This document shows, piece after piece, positions 44,012-56,202 of a stretch of 64,000 nucleotides of DNA; the first letter of the stretch is position 1, and every line of letters begins with the position of its first letter. This DNA comes from Cannabis sativa (lineage: Eukaryota; Streptophyta; Magnoliopsida; Rosales; Cannabaceae), in contig NC_083603.1 in assembly GCF_029168945.1 (NCBI RefSeq), positions 5,394,001 to 5,458,000 of the forward strand, read 5' to 3'. A program made the translations under genes and the position numbers. Under the pieces are notes generated by a model. That model worked only from the letters and a program-made list of their open reading frames with translations, was not told where the DNA came from and did no database searches.

Positions 44012-44879
44012 TGTTGTTACTAGAATTTCACAACACCAAGAAGTGTAATTTAGCTGGTAAAAGATAGAATTGTTTGGGAGATGATAAATGCGAGTATTCA
44101 ACCTAAAACGGCGAGTACTCCAATAGGAATGCGATAACAGACAATAAAGCTGGAAAAAATACAGAAGACAATGAAATATAGTGGTTCGCCGTATTTTGTT
44201 CTGCTTAGTCCACTGTAGCAAGGGATTCGTAGGTGCATTTTCATGGTGGATCACCCCTTTATATACAAAGCAGGTGCCCAATCGGTTACATGAGGATCAC
44301 ATTTATTGTTAATCCATTATTTACACATTGAATTGCCATGATTAAACTCAGACAACGTTAACATTAATAAATATATGACAGTTACTGAACTCATCAACGT
44401 ATGCGTCCTTCGCATCTGCGAGTTGACCGTTCGTGTTCCGTCTGTTGAGTTCGTAGGGTCGCACGTACGTTTGGAACGTCTGCGTCCTTAGGTGATTGCT
44501 CGATACGGACGTCGCATGCTGAAGTTGGTAGCATCTGGACATGCGAACTTACACTGGTCCGTTAGGGCTATTGGGTCATTGGGACCAAAACTGCATCATA
44601 GGGCATTGGCCTCTATACTTGCCGCAGAGGTATAGAGGGAGGTACTCGCACATGTTCTGACATATGCGAGCTGGGTCTACCCTGTATGATGAGGATTACA
44701 GTTATGCGGTATGAATTAAGTCGCATCCACGATACCTCGCTGGTTTTACCCTGGGCGAGGTCTAAACTTCGAGAAGTCTCCCCTGGACATTTCAGCCTTC
44801 ACTGGAAGTCTGGATACACGTGTCCTTCAAAGAGGGGTCTGGTCTCGAGTTTCTAAGTGAGAGAAATCTCACTATAACA
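44012..44879 (-). repeat. Gypsy-1 5' LTR (868 bp)
   Basis: Same ends and TATA box (44257-44266) as the 3' LTR; essentially identical in sequence apart from the short patch near 44187-44199. Confidence 0.93.
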
Positions 44880-47800
44880 GACATCTCATAACCAACAATA
44901 GCCTCAGTTTCATCGATTTTAGCTTCAGAATCCCACTCCAATGTCAATGATCGAAGATACTGTTTATCCTTTAATTTGGCTTTCTCATACTCCACTGCCA
45001 CATTTTTCTCGCAACTCAAATTTATAACTTCCAATTTGCCTCTCAAATTGTTCAATCTCATCAATTCCTTTAGCTCACCACCATGCCTTGGGATAGATTT
45101 TTCACTTTTCATCAACACATACTTTGATAATATTTGGAGATTAGTTAGCTTGCCCAGTCCACTTGGCATATACTCCAATTTATGACAATCAGAGATTTTA
45201 AGATGCCTAAGGTTGATGAATTTCCCAATATCTCTAGGAAGCTCTTTGAGTTTTGAGCATCGATTGAGTATCAGTGTTTGCAAATTTAACAAATCATTCA
45301 TTGAATCTGGAAGTGATAATAGACTTTCATTCCAAGAAAGATCCAAGTATCTCAATTGTGTCAACTGTCCTAGTCCACTTGGCAAAGAATTAAATTCACA
45401 CCAAGAAAGTTCAAGATGCCTAAGGTTAATGAGTTTCACAAAACCTCTAGGTAGTTCTCTGAGATTTGAGCAATAATTAAGCTTCAACGTTTGCAAATTC
45501 ACTAAATTCGTAATAGAATTGGGAAGTGACTTGAGATCAAAATTTCGTGAAAGGTCTAAATATCTCAGGTGTTTCAATTTGTCGATAGAATTTGGTAATA
45601 GCTTCATACTTGAACGGTTCAAATCCAAACAACGTATAACCTTACAGTTTGATGTTATGGCATCAAAAAATGACTCCTCCTTAGACTTGGAGATACTAAG
45701 AAATGTTCGAATATTTTTTGCATGAGCCAACGAAGCTGAAAGTTCACTTCCTGAGTAAGCAACGTCTTCAAAAGACACATGAAGAGTAGTTTCCTTGATA
45801 TTTCCTTGACCATTTGAAATTGCAAAAGTAGTACATTCCTCTCCTGCTACTTGAACAGCAAGATCATGCATCAAATCATGCATTTTGCATTTCTCTACAA
45901 TTCCACATTCATCTACTTCAACATCTTGAAAGAATGATCCTTCTAACAGAATCATAAACCATTCATAACCCACGTCTTCCAAATATTGATCTTGACTTGG
46001 ATCTGTTAACTTGAGAAATCCTTGCCCCATCCAAAGGTTAATTAAAGTTCTCACCTCAATTTTATGGTCTTTAGGAAATAAAGTACAATAGGCAAAGCAA
46101 AGTTTCAAATGGGAGGGAAGATGATCATAACTCAATTTGAGAGTGGGTAAGATATCATCTTCATGTTGATTTGGTATTTTTGAAAATTCCTTATTCAAAG
46201 AAGACCACTCTAATTCCAACCTTTTACCATACAATAAATTTCCTTTGCACAATGCTAGAGTAATCCAGCTCTTGTGAGTCATCTTCAAAAGCCATCTTTT
46301 TAAACAAAGACCAAGATTGATCTTCATCAAGAACACCCAGTCGATAGGGTGGTTGTTTAGTAGTTAAAAATTTAGCAATGTTTTCACTACGAGTAGTTAT
46401 TATAACTCTACTCCCAACATTTTCATCCCTTATTATTAAATTTTTTAACTCCAACAACTTATTACGGTTTTCCTCCCATATATCATCTAGTACAAGAAAA
46501 TACCGCTTTCCACCAAGTACTTCTCCTAACTTCTTTAGTAACGGCTCCATTCCAAGGTCCCCAAAATTGCTATCACCCGTGGCACACTCAATGATCTTTC
46601 TAACAATTAATTTCAAGTCAAAATCAGACACACACACCCAAATCTTTTGCTCGAAATGTTTTTTGACTTTCTCATCATTAAAAACACTTTTAGCAAGAGT
46701 GGTTTTTCCTAAGCCACCAATTCCTACAATGGCCATGATTGAAACCTTCTCTTCACAATTCTCCAACAAAAGCTTATGCATAATTACAGATCTATCTTCA
46801 TCCCTCCCAATTACATCTTCCTGGCGTACACTTGAGTAAGTTTCTCTCGCTCTTCTAGCAGTTGGAGCCTCTACTAGTCCTTTTTCCAAAAGGAATTTTT
46901 TGTCACTAGCAATCGCATCTAGTTTTTTCTTGATGTCTTGTATTCTACGACTCATCTTTAAACGAAAAGCAAGTTGGTTGGAGCTGGAAAAAAAGGTGCA
47001 CACCTGTGGAGTGTATAATTTTATCGGCAATTTTCAATTACATACAAGTAAAATAACTATATTATAAAAAATGTACCAAAAAAAAACATAATTACACAAT
47101 TCTATACAATTTTATAAATATTTATAAATAATCATCATATTTACATTATATAATAGAAATAAACATAACTATTTACGATTTTAACATGTTAGTTATTTTC
47201 AATTAATTTTTTGAAGAAAAAAAACGCATAAAACTAAATATAAAAATACATAAGTTAATATTTATATTTTGATATATTAATAAAATAATATGTTTACTAA
47301 AATTTAATTTAAAATTATATATATACAAACATATTAAAAAAAAATTATTTGTGTTTTATAAACAATATATACATGTTTATTAAATATTTTATTATTATTA
47401 ATGTTTATAATACTATTATTAATCTAATATATTTATTATGATAATGTTTCAATAGAACCAATATAATTTGTTTATTAAAAGTTCATAAACAAGTTCAAAA
47501 ATAAAACATTTACGTTTATTTTGTTTAAGAAACGAAACTATAACCAAATGTGTAATTATTTATAAATATTATATTTATATTTTATATTGATAATATTTAT
47601 AAATTATTAATTTAATATATTTAATAATTTTTATAAACAAAATATGTATGTTTATTTTATTTTTTTGTAAGAAAAAATATGTATGTTTATTGTTTATTTA
47701 TATAAGACTTACGAAAAATTAATTCCTTTATATAGATTGTATAAAAAATTTAAATTATGTTTATTTATTTAATATAGAATGTATAATTAAATGTAAATAA

Positions 47801-48557
47801 GTTATTTTGTAGTATATAGTGTAATAAAATTATATAATGTATACAAAATTATAAATTTTCCTAATTTTATTTCATTTTCTTAAAATTAAATAATTTAAAT
47901 CGAATTCTTTTTATGTTAGTTTAATGACTGTATTTACTCTTAGACTTTCATTTTCAATTTTTAGAATTATATTTTAAAAAATGAGAATAAAAATTAGTAT
48001 TTTTTTCATTTTAAAAATTTAATGATATTTGGTTCAAATTTTTTAAAATTACTTTAAACTTTTTTTACACAATACCATAACACTCATTCAACTCCGGATC
48101 ATATCCCAGACTCAGATACGAATTCTAACCCGAACCAATCCAGACCCAAACTCCGACCCATGGATCTCGGACCTAGCCTCGGATCCAGGTTCGATTATAT
48201 TTTAAACTAGAAATAATATATTGGTGTTGGTTAGCTAAGAAAAATACGTACCTTGTTGGCCATTGGACTTTGAGGCATGATGAGTTGGCGCCTCAAAGCT
48301 TGAGTGTTGAACTCGTCCACCAAGTCATCGGCTTTAAAAATCACAGTGCTCAACCTTTGGAGCCAATTCTTGACTTGGTTGTTGTGAGACTGTTTCTTCT
48401 CAGCATCCAAAAGCACAGCTTGGATTGTTGAAATGGTTTGTTTGAGATATTCAAGTTCATCCTTCACACACCAAATCAGAGAGATGTGTTTGGCAGCTTC
48501 AGATCCCAAACCACCAATGATTTTGTCAGCAATCGGAGACAGAATCAACTCAGCCAT
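44880..48557 (-). pseudogene. NLR-3: N-terminal CC-NBS and first LRRs, with 56-bp deletion and gypsy insertion
   Basis: Exon 1 (48557-48252, 102 codons) starts MAELILSPIADKII and encodes the coiled coil with DDLVDEFNTQALRRQ; donor 'aag|gtacgt'. Intron 1 is 48251-47004. Exon 2 (from 47003) starts VCTFFSSSNQLAF and has P-loop GIGGLGKTT, kinase-2 FLVLDDIW and RNBS-B GSRVIITTR. Near 46241-46251, 56 bp are missing relative to NLR-2: this removes the GLPL motif and shifts the frame (the frame ends at 46224). The gene continues in another frame with CFAYCTLFPKD, MHD (KMHDLMHDLAVQVAG) and LRRs up to the gypsy target site in ...IVGYEMS. Its remainder is at 33513-32200. Two independent lesions make it a pseudogene; whichever came first already inactivated it. 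Confidence 0.9.
47040..47460. repeat. Inverted repeat arm in NLR-3 intron 1
   Basis: AT-rich, but aligned word by word with the reverse complement of 49430-49850: shared segments include 'tttacgattttaac', 'tactaaaatttaat' and 'ttttataaacaat' followed by 'atgtttattaaatatt'. Similarity may extend more weakly to 47840 and 48960. The arms flank exon 1 and the promoter. Confidence 0.6.
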
Positions 48558-48790
48558 GGCTTCTCAAACTTTTCTGGTATTAAAGAAGAGTAGTAGTTTG
48601 TTGAGGTGTTAGAGAGTGAGAGAGAAAGAGCCTATAAAAATATAAATGATGAATATGTGGTTCACATATGCTGGAATCCAATAATACTTTATTCATTAAT
48701 GATCTTTGAATTTTCACTTCATTTGTCACATTTCCTTTATCAGGTCGAACTTATTGACATTGACAATAATTTTACTAATAAAATATCGGA
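48558..48790 (-). promoter_or_regulatory. NLR-3 promoter and 5' leader
   Basis: Reverse complement shares with the NLR-2 promoter the CT-rich leader and the block from 48650 to 48745 (catatgctggaatccaataa on the plus strand). A TATA-like stretch 'atttatatttttatagg' lies on the minus strand near 48635. Beyond 48790 similarity is lost. Confidence 0.5.
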
Positions 48791-49429
48791 ATAAATATAG
48801 GAAATTTTATAATTTTATGTACTTTATACTACTTAATTATATTATATGTACTCTTCAACTTGGATACTATTCCAGTTAAGTTATTGTCTAGTTTGGTAAC
48901 GAAGATTTTTGTTTAATAAAATGATTTTTAATTTCAAAAAAAAAAATATTATATGTATTTACTTAAAAGAAATCATAAAAATTTATTTACAATTTATTAT
49001 ACATTTTATTAATTATGAGAAACATATTTTCTTTTCAAAAAAGAATATATCTTTAATTTTATATATAAACTATATATAATAAAAATAAATAATAAATATA
49101 TATAAAAAATAAATAGTAAACATACATATTTTATTTATAAATTTGTATTTTATAAATTTTAATAAATACATAATATCAACATATCATCACAAATATTATC
49201 ATAAAAATTATATTAAATTAATAATTAATAAACATGGTCAATAATAATATAAACATAATGTTTATATATAAGGTCACATTTAATTACAAATTTTGTTTAT
49301 TTTTTAAACATATTTTTCAATAATTAATAAGCATAAGTGTTACATTTTAAATTATTTATAACCTTTTAATAAATAAAAAAAAAAGTGTTTATTCAAATAA
49401 ATAAAAAAAATTAAGTTTTTTATTTTTAA
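48791..49429. other. AT-rich spacer upstream of NLR-3
   Basis: More than 80% A/T by eye; no gene. It may contain a weak continuation of the inverted repeat. Confidence 0.5.
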
Positions 49430-49850
49430 AATTATTATGACTTTTTCATAAACAAATTATATTATTTTTATAATAAACATACTAAATTATTAATAGCATT
49501 ATAAACATTACTATTATTAATTGAATATTTAATAAACATCTATACATTGTTTATAAAATATAAATAAAATTTTGTAAATATATTTGTATATTCTTTTTTT
49601 TTTTTAATTTCGTATTAAATTTTAGTAAATATATTATTTTAGTAATATATCGAAACATAAATATTAATTTTTATATTTATATATTTAATGTTTATTATTT
49701 TTTTTAGAAAATCAATTGAAAGTAATCAACAAGTTAAAATCGTAAATATATATTTGTAAATATTCATAAAATTATATTAAATTATATAATTATGTAATTA
49801 TTTTTTTTACATATTTTTTTTTGTAATATTACACATTTACTTATATATAT
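49430..49850. repeat. Inverted repeat arm upstream of NLR-3
   Basis: Partner of 47040-47460, opposite orientation. Confidence 0.6.
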
Positions 49851-49856
49851 ATAAAA

Positions 49857-50398
49857 AAAAGGGAATTACCCCATTTACTATTTTTTTAATTTTTTTTTTC
49901 AAATTTACGGTTTGAGTTTCTAAAGTGGTTGCAACGCTAGTTGCAATAGGAGTTTCTATACGATTTTTTGTTGCAATTTAAGTTGCAGCGCTAGTTACAA
50001 TTGGGGTTTCTATATAAAATTTCGTAAAAATGCAAAAAAAAAAACTGTTTTGAAGTATAAAAATAAAAAAGCCCCACAAATGCACAAAAACAATAAAAAC
50101 TTAACAAATATACGTACCCACGCCGAAAAAAATATATATACGATAACTATATATTAAAGGGGAATTACCCCATATACTATTTTTTTAACTTTTTTTTTCA
50201 AATTTACGGTTTGGGTTTCTAAAGTGGTTGCAGCGCTAGTTGCAATAGGAGTTTCTATACGATTTTTTGTTGCAATTTAGGTTGCAGCTAGTTGCAATAG
50301 GAGTTTCTATGTAGAATTTTGTAAAAATGCAAAAAAAAAAAAAAAAAAAAAAGCTGTTTTGAAGTGTAAAAATAAAAAAACCCCTATATTAAATTACA
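49857..50398 (+). repeat. Tandem direct duplication (~300-bp unit, two copies)
   Basis: Both units start 'gggaattacccca', contain 'aaatttacggtttg' and 'ttgcaataggagtttctata', and end in an A-run followed by 'ctgttttgaagt'. Inside each unit the word 'gttgcagcgctagttgca' is itself partly repeated. No ORF. Confidence 0.75.
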
Positions 50399-50762
50399 TA
50401 AAATACGGTGTCATCATCTTAGACACCTTCAACACTCTCTTCCCAGGAAAAAGAATCACAACAGCCATTATTCCCTCGACGAAGCTTTCTGACACAAAAA
50501 TTCAACAACAACTAAAAATCCACAAAAAAACTCACCTATTCGATTATTCATGTCGACAAAAACAAAAAACAAACATCAACAAATGTCAGTTGATCAACAA
50601 CAAAATCTCATAGAACAAATATGCTTTCATATCCATTTCTCAGGCAAAATTATATCTGTATCATACAGGATTTATTATGAAAATAAAGTCATAACATCCA
50701 AGACAGCCATTGCTTAACATATACCATACAAATATCAAACAAATTAAGAAATTCCATTGCTT
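50399..50762. other. Spacer left of copia-2
   Basis: No gene recognised. Its right end joins the older copia gag fragment that continues after copia-2 (55643). Confidence 0.4.
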
Positions 50763-50994
50763 TATTAAGATTGCTGTTATTCATATCAGTTGGTTATTTT
50801 TCAGTTAGGTTGTTATTGTATTTTAGGCACGTGTTAGTTTTCTTTGCTTCAGTATTCTGTTATTCTGTTACAACAGAATACTGTTGCTTCATCCCTTTGT
50901 ATCAAGAGCTTTGCTCTATAAATATTGTAATCCTTGCTTCAGTTCAATTCAATGAGAAAACACTTTACTCTGTTTCATTTTCTCTCTGCTAATA
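50763..50994 (+). repeat. Copia-2 5' LTR (232 bp)
   Basis: Terminal words TATTA...TAATA are an inverted repeat replacing the usual TG...CA. TATA box at 50916 (ctataaata). I see no difference from the 3' LTR. Confidence 0.93.
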
Positions 50995-51073
50995 TGGTAT
51001 CAGATTGATACAACTGCTTCCGCTTTCATCTTCTTCTCTGATCTTTCTCAAGATCGATTCCTTCCTTGCATCA

Positions 51074-54000
51074 ATGGCCAAACACAATACACGGAGCTCT
51101 GTCAACGATGAGAATGGCGATACATCTTCTGATCCCACTCCCAATCCAGACATTAACTCTGCTCCAATTCCACAAGCCACCATAGAAACCAGAGATCGAC
51201 CTGCTCATGAGGACTTGTCCAGTCCCTATTTCTTGAGCACAGGAGATCATCCAGGTCTCATGCTTGTATCCTCCCCTCTCACAGGACCAAATTTTCAATC
51301 CTGGCGTCGAGCAATCACCATGGCCTTTGCTGCTAAAAACAAGACTGCCTTTCTTGATGGCAGTCTTCCCAAACCTTCACCCACAGATCAGGCTTTCTGT
51401 TCATGGACCAGATGCAACAACATGGTCATGTCATGGCTCATGCAATCGGTTTCCCCTGAAATCGCTAAGAGCATCATGTACTTTAACCTTGCATCTGACA
51501 TGTGGAATGACCTTGTTGATCGCTTTAATGAAGGAAATGGCCCAAGAATTTTCCAGCTGAAGGCCGAACTTCACAGCCTGCAACAAGGAGATCAATCCAT
51601 CAGTTCCTATTTCACCAAGCTCAAGTCTCTCTGGGATGAATTAAAGGAGTTTCAACCCTCTGCTAACTGTACCTGTGGTGCTCTTCAGCGTCTCCAAGAG
51701 TTTTACAACCAGGATCAAGTTCTTCAGTTTCTCACAGGACTCAATGAATCCTATAATTCGGTAAGAGCTCAGATCCTTCTCATTGAACCTCTTCCTTCTA
51801 TTTCCAAAGTTTTTGCTATGATCATCCAAGAAGAGCGCCAAAGAACTCTTGGCTCTGCTTTGCCTCCTATGGCTGCTGCTACTCAGCCCCCAAATCAGCC
51901 AAGAAACAAGAAACCAAGACCTTCTTGCTCTCATTGTCACAAGCCTGGACACCTTGTTGACAAATGTTACTTTATCCATGGCTTTCCCCCTGGTTATGGT
52001 GACAAGAATAAGTCTGAAAAGTCTAAATCGACTCCCCAGGCTCACCAAACAAATGCTGCTTCAGGCTCTACAGCCCCCAATTCTTGCACTGAATCTGGTT
52101 TGAACATTTCTAATCCACCACCAGACCTTACTGCTCATTACCAGCAGCTCATTTCATTTCTGAGTCAGCAACTTCAACAACAAAACTCCACATCTAACAA
52201 CAGTTCTGTTATTGCTGCTACAAATCTTGCTGGTAATCCTTCTTCTTCATCTTTTTTTTGGATTATTGATAGTGGTGCTACTCACCACATTTGCTATGAT
52301 TCAAAGAAATTTGCTTCTTTTAATAGTACAGTTCATCCAAAGCATGTTACATTACCAAATGGCAGCCTCATTCCCATTATAAAAACTGGTACTGTCATTA
52401 TAAACCAGCAAATAACACTTTACAATGTTCTATATGTTCCCTCATTTAAGTACAATTTGTTTTCTGTCCAATCCTATCTTGAGGATTACAACAACTTCAT
52501 TTTCTTCACTAATGCCCACTGTTTTATCCAGGCACCCCTAGTGACTTCGAAGGTTGGGATGGCTAGCAAGATTGGAAAACTCTATATTCTCAAGCAGTCT
52601 CCAATCTCTACTGCTACAACTCCTTTACCATTCAATAATTGTACTGTTAATAGTGTAATTCCAAAGAATGACCTTTGGCACAATCGCCTTGGTCATCCAT
52701 CTGTAAGCATCTTGACAGGAATAAATAAAGAGATTACTTTTTCCTTTAATAAACAATCTCCACATCATTGTTCCATTTGTCATCAAGCAAAACAAAAAAA
52801 ACTTCCTTTTATTTCTCATAATAATTTTTCCAAAAATTGCTTTGATTTGGTTCACATGGATGTTTGGGGTCCCTTTCACTTACCTAGCCTTGAAGGCTTC
52901 AGGTACTTTCTCACCATTGTTGAGGATAAATCTCGACATACATGGACTTACATGATGAAAACAAAAGGAGAAGTGCAAACTATTATTCCTGCATTTTATT
53001 CTCTGGTACTTACTCAGTTTTCGGCCAAAATCAAAGCCATACGTACTGATAATGCCAAAGAATTAAACATAAATAATTTCTATACCAAAACAGGTATTTT
53101 TCACTATAATTCATGTGTTGATACCCCACAACAAAATTCAGTTGTGGAAAGAAAGCATCAACACATTCTCAATGTGGCCAGAGCCTTGCTTTTCCAATCT
53201 CAGCTTGCTCTTGTTTATTGGCCCCATGCTATTCAAACAGCCACTTACTTGATTAATAGAACACCATCCAAGGTTCTTCATCATAAAACTCCATTCGAAA
53301 TATTGCATAACAAAAAGCCAGCCTATGAACATCTTAGGACATTCGGCTGTCTTGCATATGCATCTACACTTGATAGAAATCGACATAAATTTTCTCCAAG
53401 AGCCAACAACTGTGTTTTCCTTGGATATCCTTCTGGAATGAAGGCCTATACTCTTCTCGATTTGAAAACCAATTCCATTTTTCAATCCAGAAATGTCATC
53501 TTTCATGAAACAATTTTTCCATTCCCTAAATACCATTCTACACAACATTTAGACCAATTGTTTCACACCAGAACCCTTCCCTCTTCCCAATCCCCTACTC
53601 ATCTTCCATCTCAAACCAGCAGTGTACCAACTCCTACAGAAGGTTCAACTATTCCCACTTCCAAAACTTGCAGAACCCTCAAGAAACCTCAGCACTTACA
53701 AGACTACATTTGTTCTATAGGCACTACTACAGACCCTACTTCTCACCCTATACAAAAGTATATGTCATTTCATAAACTATCTCCTCAATTTCTTAGTGCT
53801 ATTCTATCTGCCCATACTATCTTTGAACCTAAACACTACTCTGCTGCTGCTAAAGACCCAAGATGGAACAATGCTATGGATGTTGAAACAAAGGCTTTAG
53901 AAGACAATCACACATGGATTGTGGTGTCTCTACCTCCTGGATACACACCTATTGGCTGTAAATGGGTATACAAAATTAAATACCTCCCCAATGGGGCAGT

Positions 54001-55398
54001 TGATAGACTCAAAGCCAGGTTAGTAGCCAAAGGCTACACCCAAAAATATGGCATTGATTACCTTGATACTTATGCACCGGTTGCTAAGTTCAATACATTG
54101 AAAATTCTCCTTGCTCTTGCAGCAATAAACAATTGGGAACTCCATCAAATGGACATCAATAATGCATTCCTTCATGGGGACTTACATGAAGAAATCTACA
54201 TGAAACTTCCTCCTGGCTATAAATCTGCCACAAAACTTCCCCCAAATGCAGTTTGCAAACTCCAAAAGAGTATATATGGTCTTAAACAGGCTTCCAGACA
54301 ATGGTATGCCAAACTCAGCACAACCTTAATCTCTAATGGATTTACTCAATCACAATCCGACTATTCCTTGTTCATCAAATCCAACAATCACCTTTTCATG
54401 GCTGTCCTCGTCTATGTCGATGACATTGTCATTGCTAGCAGCAATGCCTCAGCAACCATTGAGTTTAAAACCTTTTTGAACAATAAATTCAAATTAAAGG
54501 ACCTTGGACATCTCAGATTTTTTCTTGGCATTGAAATAAGTCGATCACCTCAAGGCATCTATATCTCTCAAAGGCCTTTTACTCTCCAATTATTAAATGA
54601 AACCGGTTATCTTGGTTCAAAACCTGTTTCTACACCCATGGAGCCCAATCTAAAATTAAGTTCCACTGATGGACAGCTCATTTCCAATCCCACTACTTAT
54701 CGAAGTCTCATTGGAAAACTCCTATATCTCACTATCACTCGACCCGATCTCTCCTATGCAGTTAATAGGCTAAGTCAATACTTAGCCTCTCCAAGAAAAC
54801 CTCACTTACTCGCTGCTCAAAGGATACTTCAGTATCTCAAAACAACCCTGGTCAGGGCCTATTTTTTTCAAACAAATCCGATTCTCACATCTCTGCATAT
54901 GCAGAAACAAGTCTCAACATCAAAGTCTTCTCTGATGCCGATTGGGGCAGCTGTATTGACACTAGGAGATCCATCTCTGGCTATTGTGTGTTCATAGGCA
55001 ACTCTCTAGTATCCTGGAAATCCAAGAAACAAGCCACTGTGTCTCGCTCTTCAGCCGAAGCTGAATATCGAGCTATGGCACATGCTACTTGTGAAATAAC
55101 ATGGATACTTGCCATTTTAAAGGATTTTAAAATCTGTCACACCACACCTGCCATTCTCTATTGTGACAATGATGCTGCACTCCACATATCTGAGAATCCC
55201 GTTTTTCACGAACGCACCAAACACGTAGACATTGACTGCCACATAGTAAGGGAAAAAGTTCAACAAGGGACAATCAAAATGCTGCACGTTTCCTCCAACA
55301 ACAACCTAGCAGACATCTTCACCAAGGCTTTGTTTCCAGCATCTTTCAAAGCTATGATCAGCAAGATGGGTGTCAAAGATTTGTACACTCCACCTTGA
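51074..55398 (+). CDS. Copia-2 gag-pol polyprotein, one frameshift
   Basis: Starts [15 protein letters not shown]. Order along the ~1,440-residue product: gag ([17 protein letters not shown]), zinc knuckle ([14 protein letters not shown]), protease ([12 protein letters not shown]), GAG-pre-integrase ([10 protein letters not shown]), integrase with D (VHMDVWGPF), D (IRTDNAKEL) and E (NSVVERKHQ), reverse transcriptase ([26 protein letters not shown]) and RNase H ([21 protein letters not shown]). The long frame ends at 54997; comparison of frames shows one C missing in the run at 54846-54848, after which the rest continues to 55398. All catalytic motifs are present, so the element is one base from a full polyprotein. 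I chose the ATG at 51074 because the upstream frame up to 51005 overlaps the leader. Confidence 0.92.
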
Positions 55399-55405
55399 GG
55401 GGGGC

Positions 55406-55637
55406 TATTAAGATTGCTGTTATTCATATCAGTTGGTTATTTTTCAGTTAGGTTGTTATTGTATTTTAGGCACGTGTTAGTTTTCTTTGCTTCAGTATTC
55501 TGTTATTCTGTTACAACAGAATACTGTTGCTTCATCCCTTTGTATCAAGAGCTTTGCTCTATAAATATTGTAATCCTTGCTTCAGTTCAATTCAATGAGA
55601 AAACACTTTACTCTGTTTCATTTTCTCTCTGCTAATA
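55406..55637 (+). repeat. Copia-2 3' LTR (232 bp)
   Basis: Identical by eye to the 5' LTR; the accidental 73-codon frame inside both is the same. Confidence 0.93.
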
Positions 55638-55642
55638 TGCTT

Positions 55643-56202
55643 TGCCCTTGAAGCTCTACTCTTGGCCCAAGAACACCGCATAGAACGCAAGAATAAAGAT
55701 CTTGATTCAGCTTCTATCAATCTTGCCAACTCAAATTTCAGACCAAGAAACAGCAACCAGTCAACAAACAATCATTGGAACCCCTATGCTAATAATCGAT
55801 CTAGCAGCAACATGTCAAATGCTCCACCTTATAGGCCACCAATCCCAAATGGCAGAGGCAACTCATTTCAACTCTTTTGGCTCTGCTGGAAATCCAAACA
55901 ACTCAACTCGAGGAACAGGTCAAAACAACAATAAGGTTGTCTGTCAGATTTGCTCTCGAACTGGCCATATTGCATCCAAATGTTACCAAAGATTCAACCC
56001 TCAATTCCCTGGCTATGGATCTCAAAATCAAGGATACCTTGCTGCTATGCTTGCCACTGCAGAAACAATCTGTGATGACTCCTGGTACCCAGATTCTGGG
56101 GCAACACATCACTGTACTGCTAATTTTGGTAAGTATCCCATCAGTGTAGGTGGTGACAAGTTTCACTACCAAAATGAACTAACCAAAGGAACAGTTGAAT
56201 AA
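55643..56202 (+). pseudogene. Older copia gag-protease fragment
   Basis: Frames after the copia-2 target site read LLLAQEHRIERKNKDLDSAS, then in another frame a zinc knuckle (CQICSRTGHIASKC) and a protease active site (WYPDSGATHHC) near 56085. It is not continuous with copia-2 and differs in sequence. It lacks integrase and RT. Copia-2 jumped into this remnant at FALE of the gag. Confidence 0.75.

Larger units (their letters stand above)
33514..44879 (-). mobile_element. Gypsy-1: Tat-like Ty3/gypsy retrotransposon (11.4 kb), very recent
   Basis: Transcribed on the minus strand: 5' LTR 44012-44879, primer site, gag, protease, RT, RNase H, a second RNase H, integrase, an oppositely directed accessory gene, polypurine tract (34383-34396) and 3' LTR 33514-34382. 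The target duplication GACAT flanks it (33509-33513 and 44880-44884). Dual RNase H and an extra gene between pol and the 3' LTR are features of the plant Tat/Ogre group. It sits in the LRR region of NLR-3 in the same orientation as the NLR. Confidence 0.93.
50763..55637 (+). mobile_element. Copia-2: near-intact Ty1/copia element (4.9 kb) with non-canonical LTR ends
   Basis: Two 232-bp LTRs starting TATTAAG and ending GCTAATA, primer site TGGTATCAGA at 50995-51004 directly after the left LTR, purine tract 'gaggggggc' before the right LTR, and a 5-bp target duplication TGCTT (50758-50762 and 55638-55642). Compact size and short LTRs resemble the Ale/Retrofit-type copia group (inference). It inserted into an older copia gag fragment. 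Confidence 0.93.

Noticed and set aside
50771..50992. 73-codon frame, repeated at 55414-55635
   Set aside because: Lies wholly inside the copia-2 LTRs; the duplication is explained by the LTR pair.
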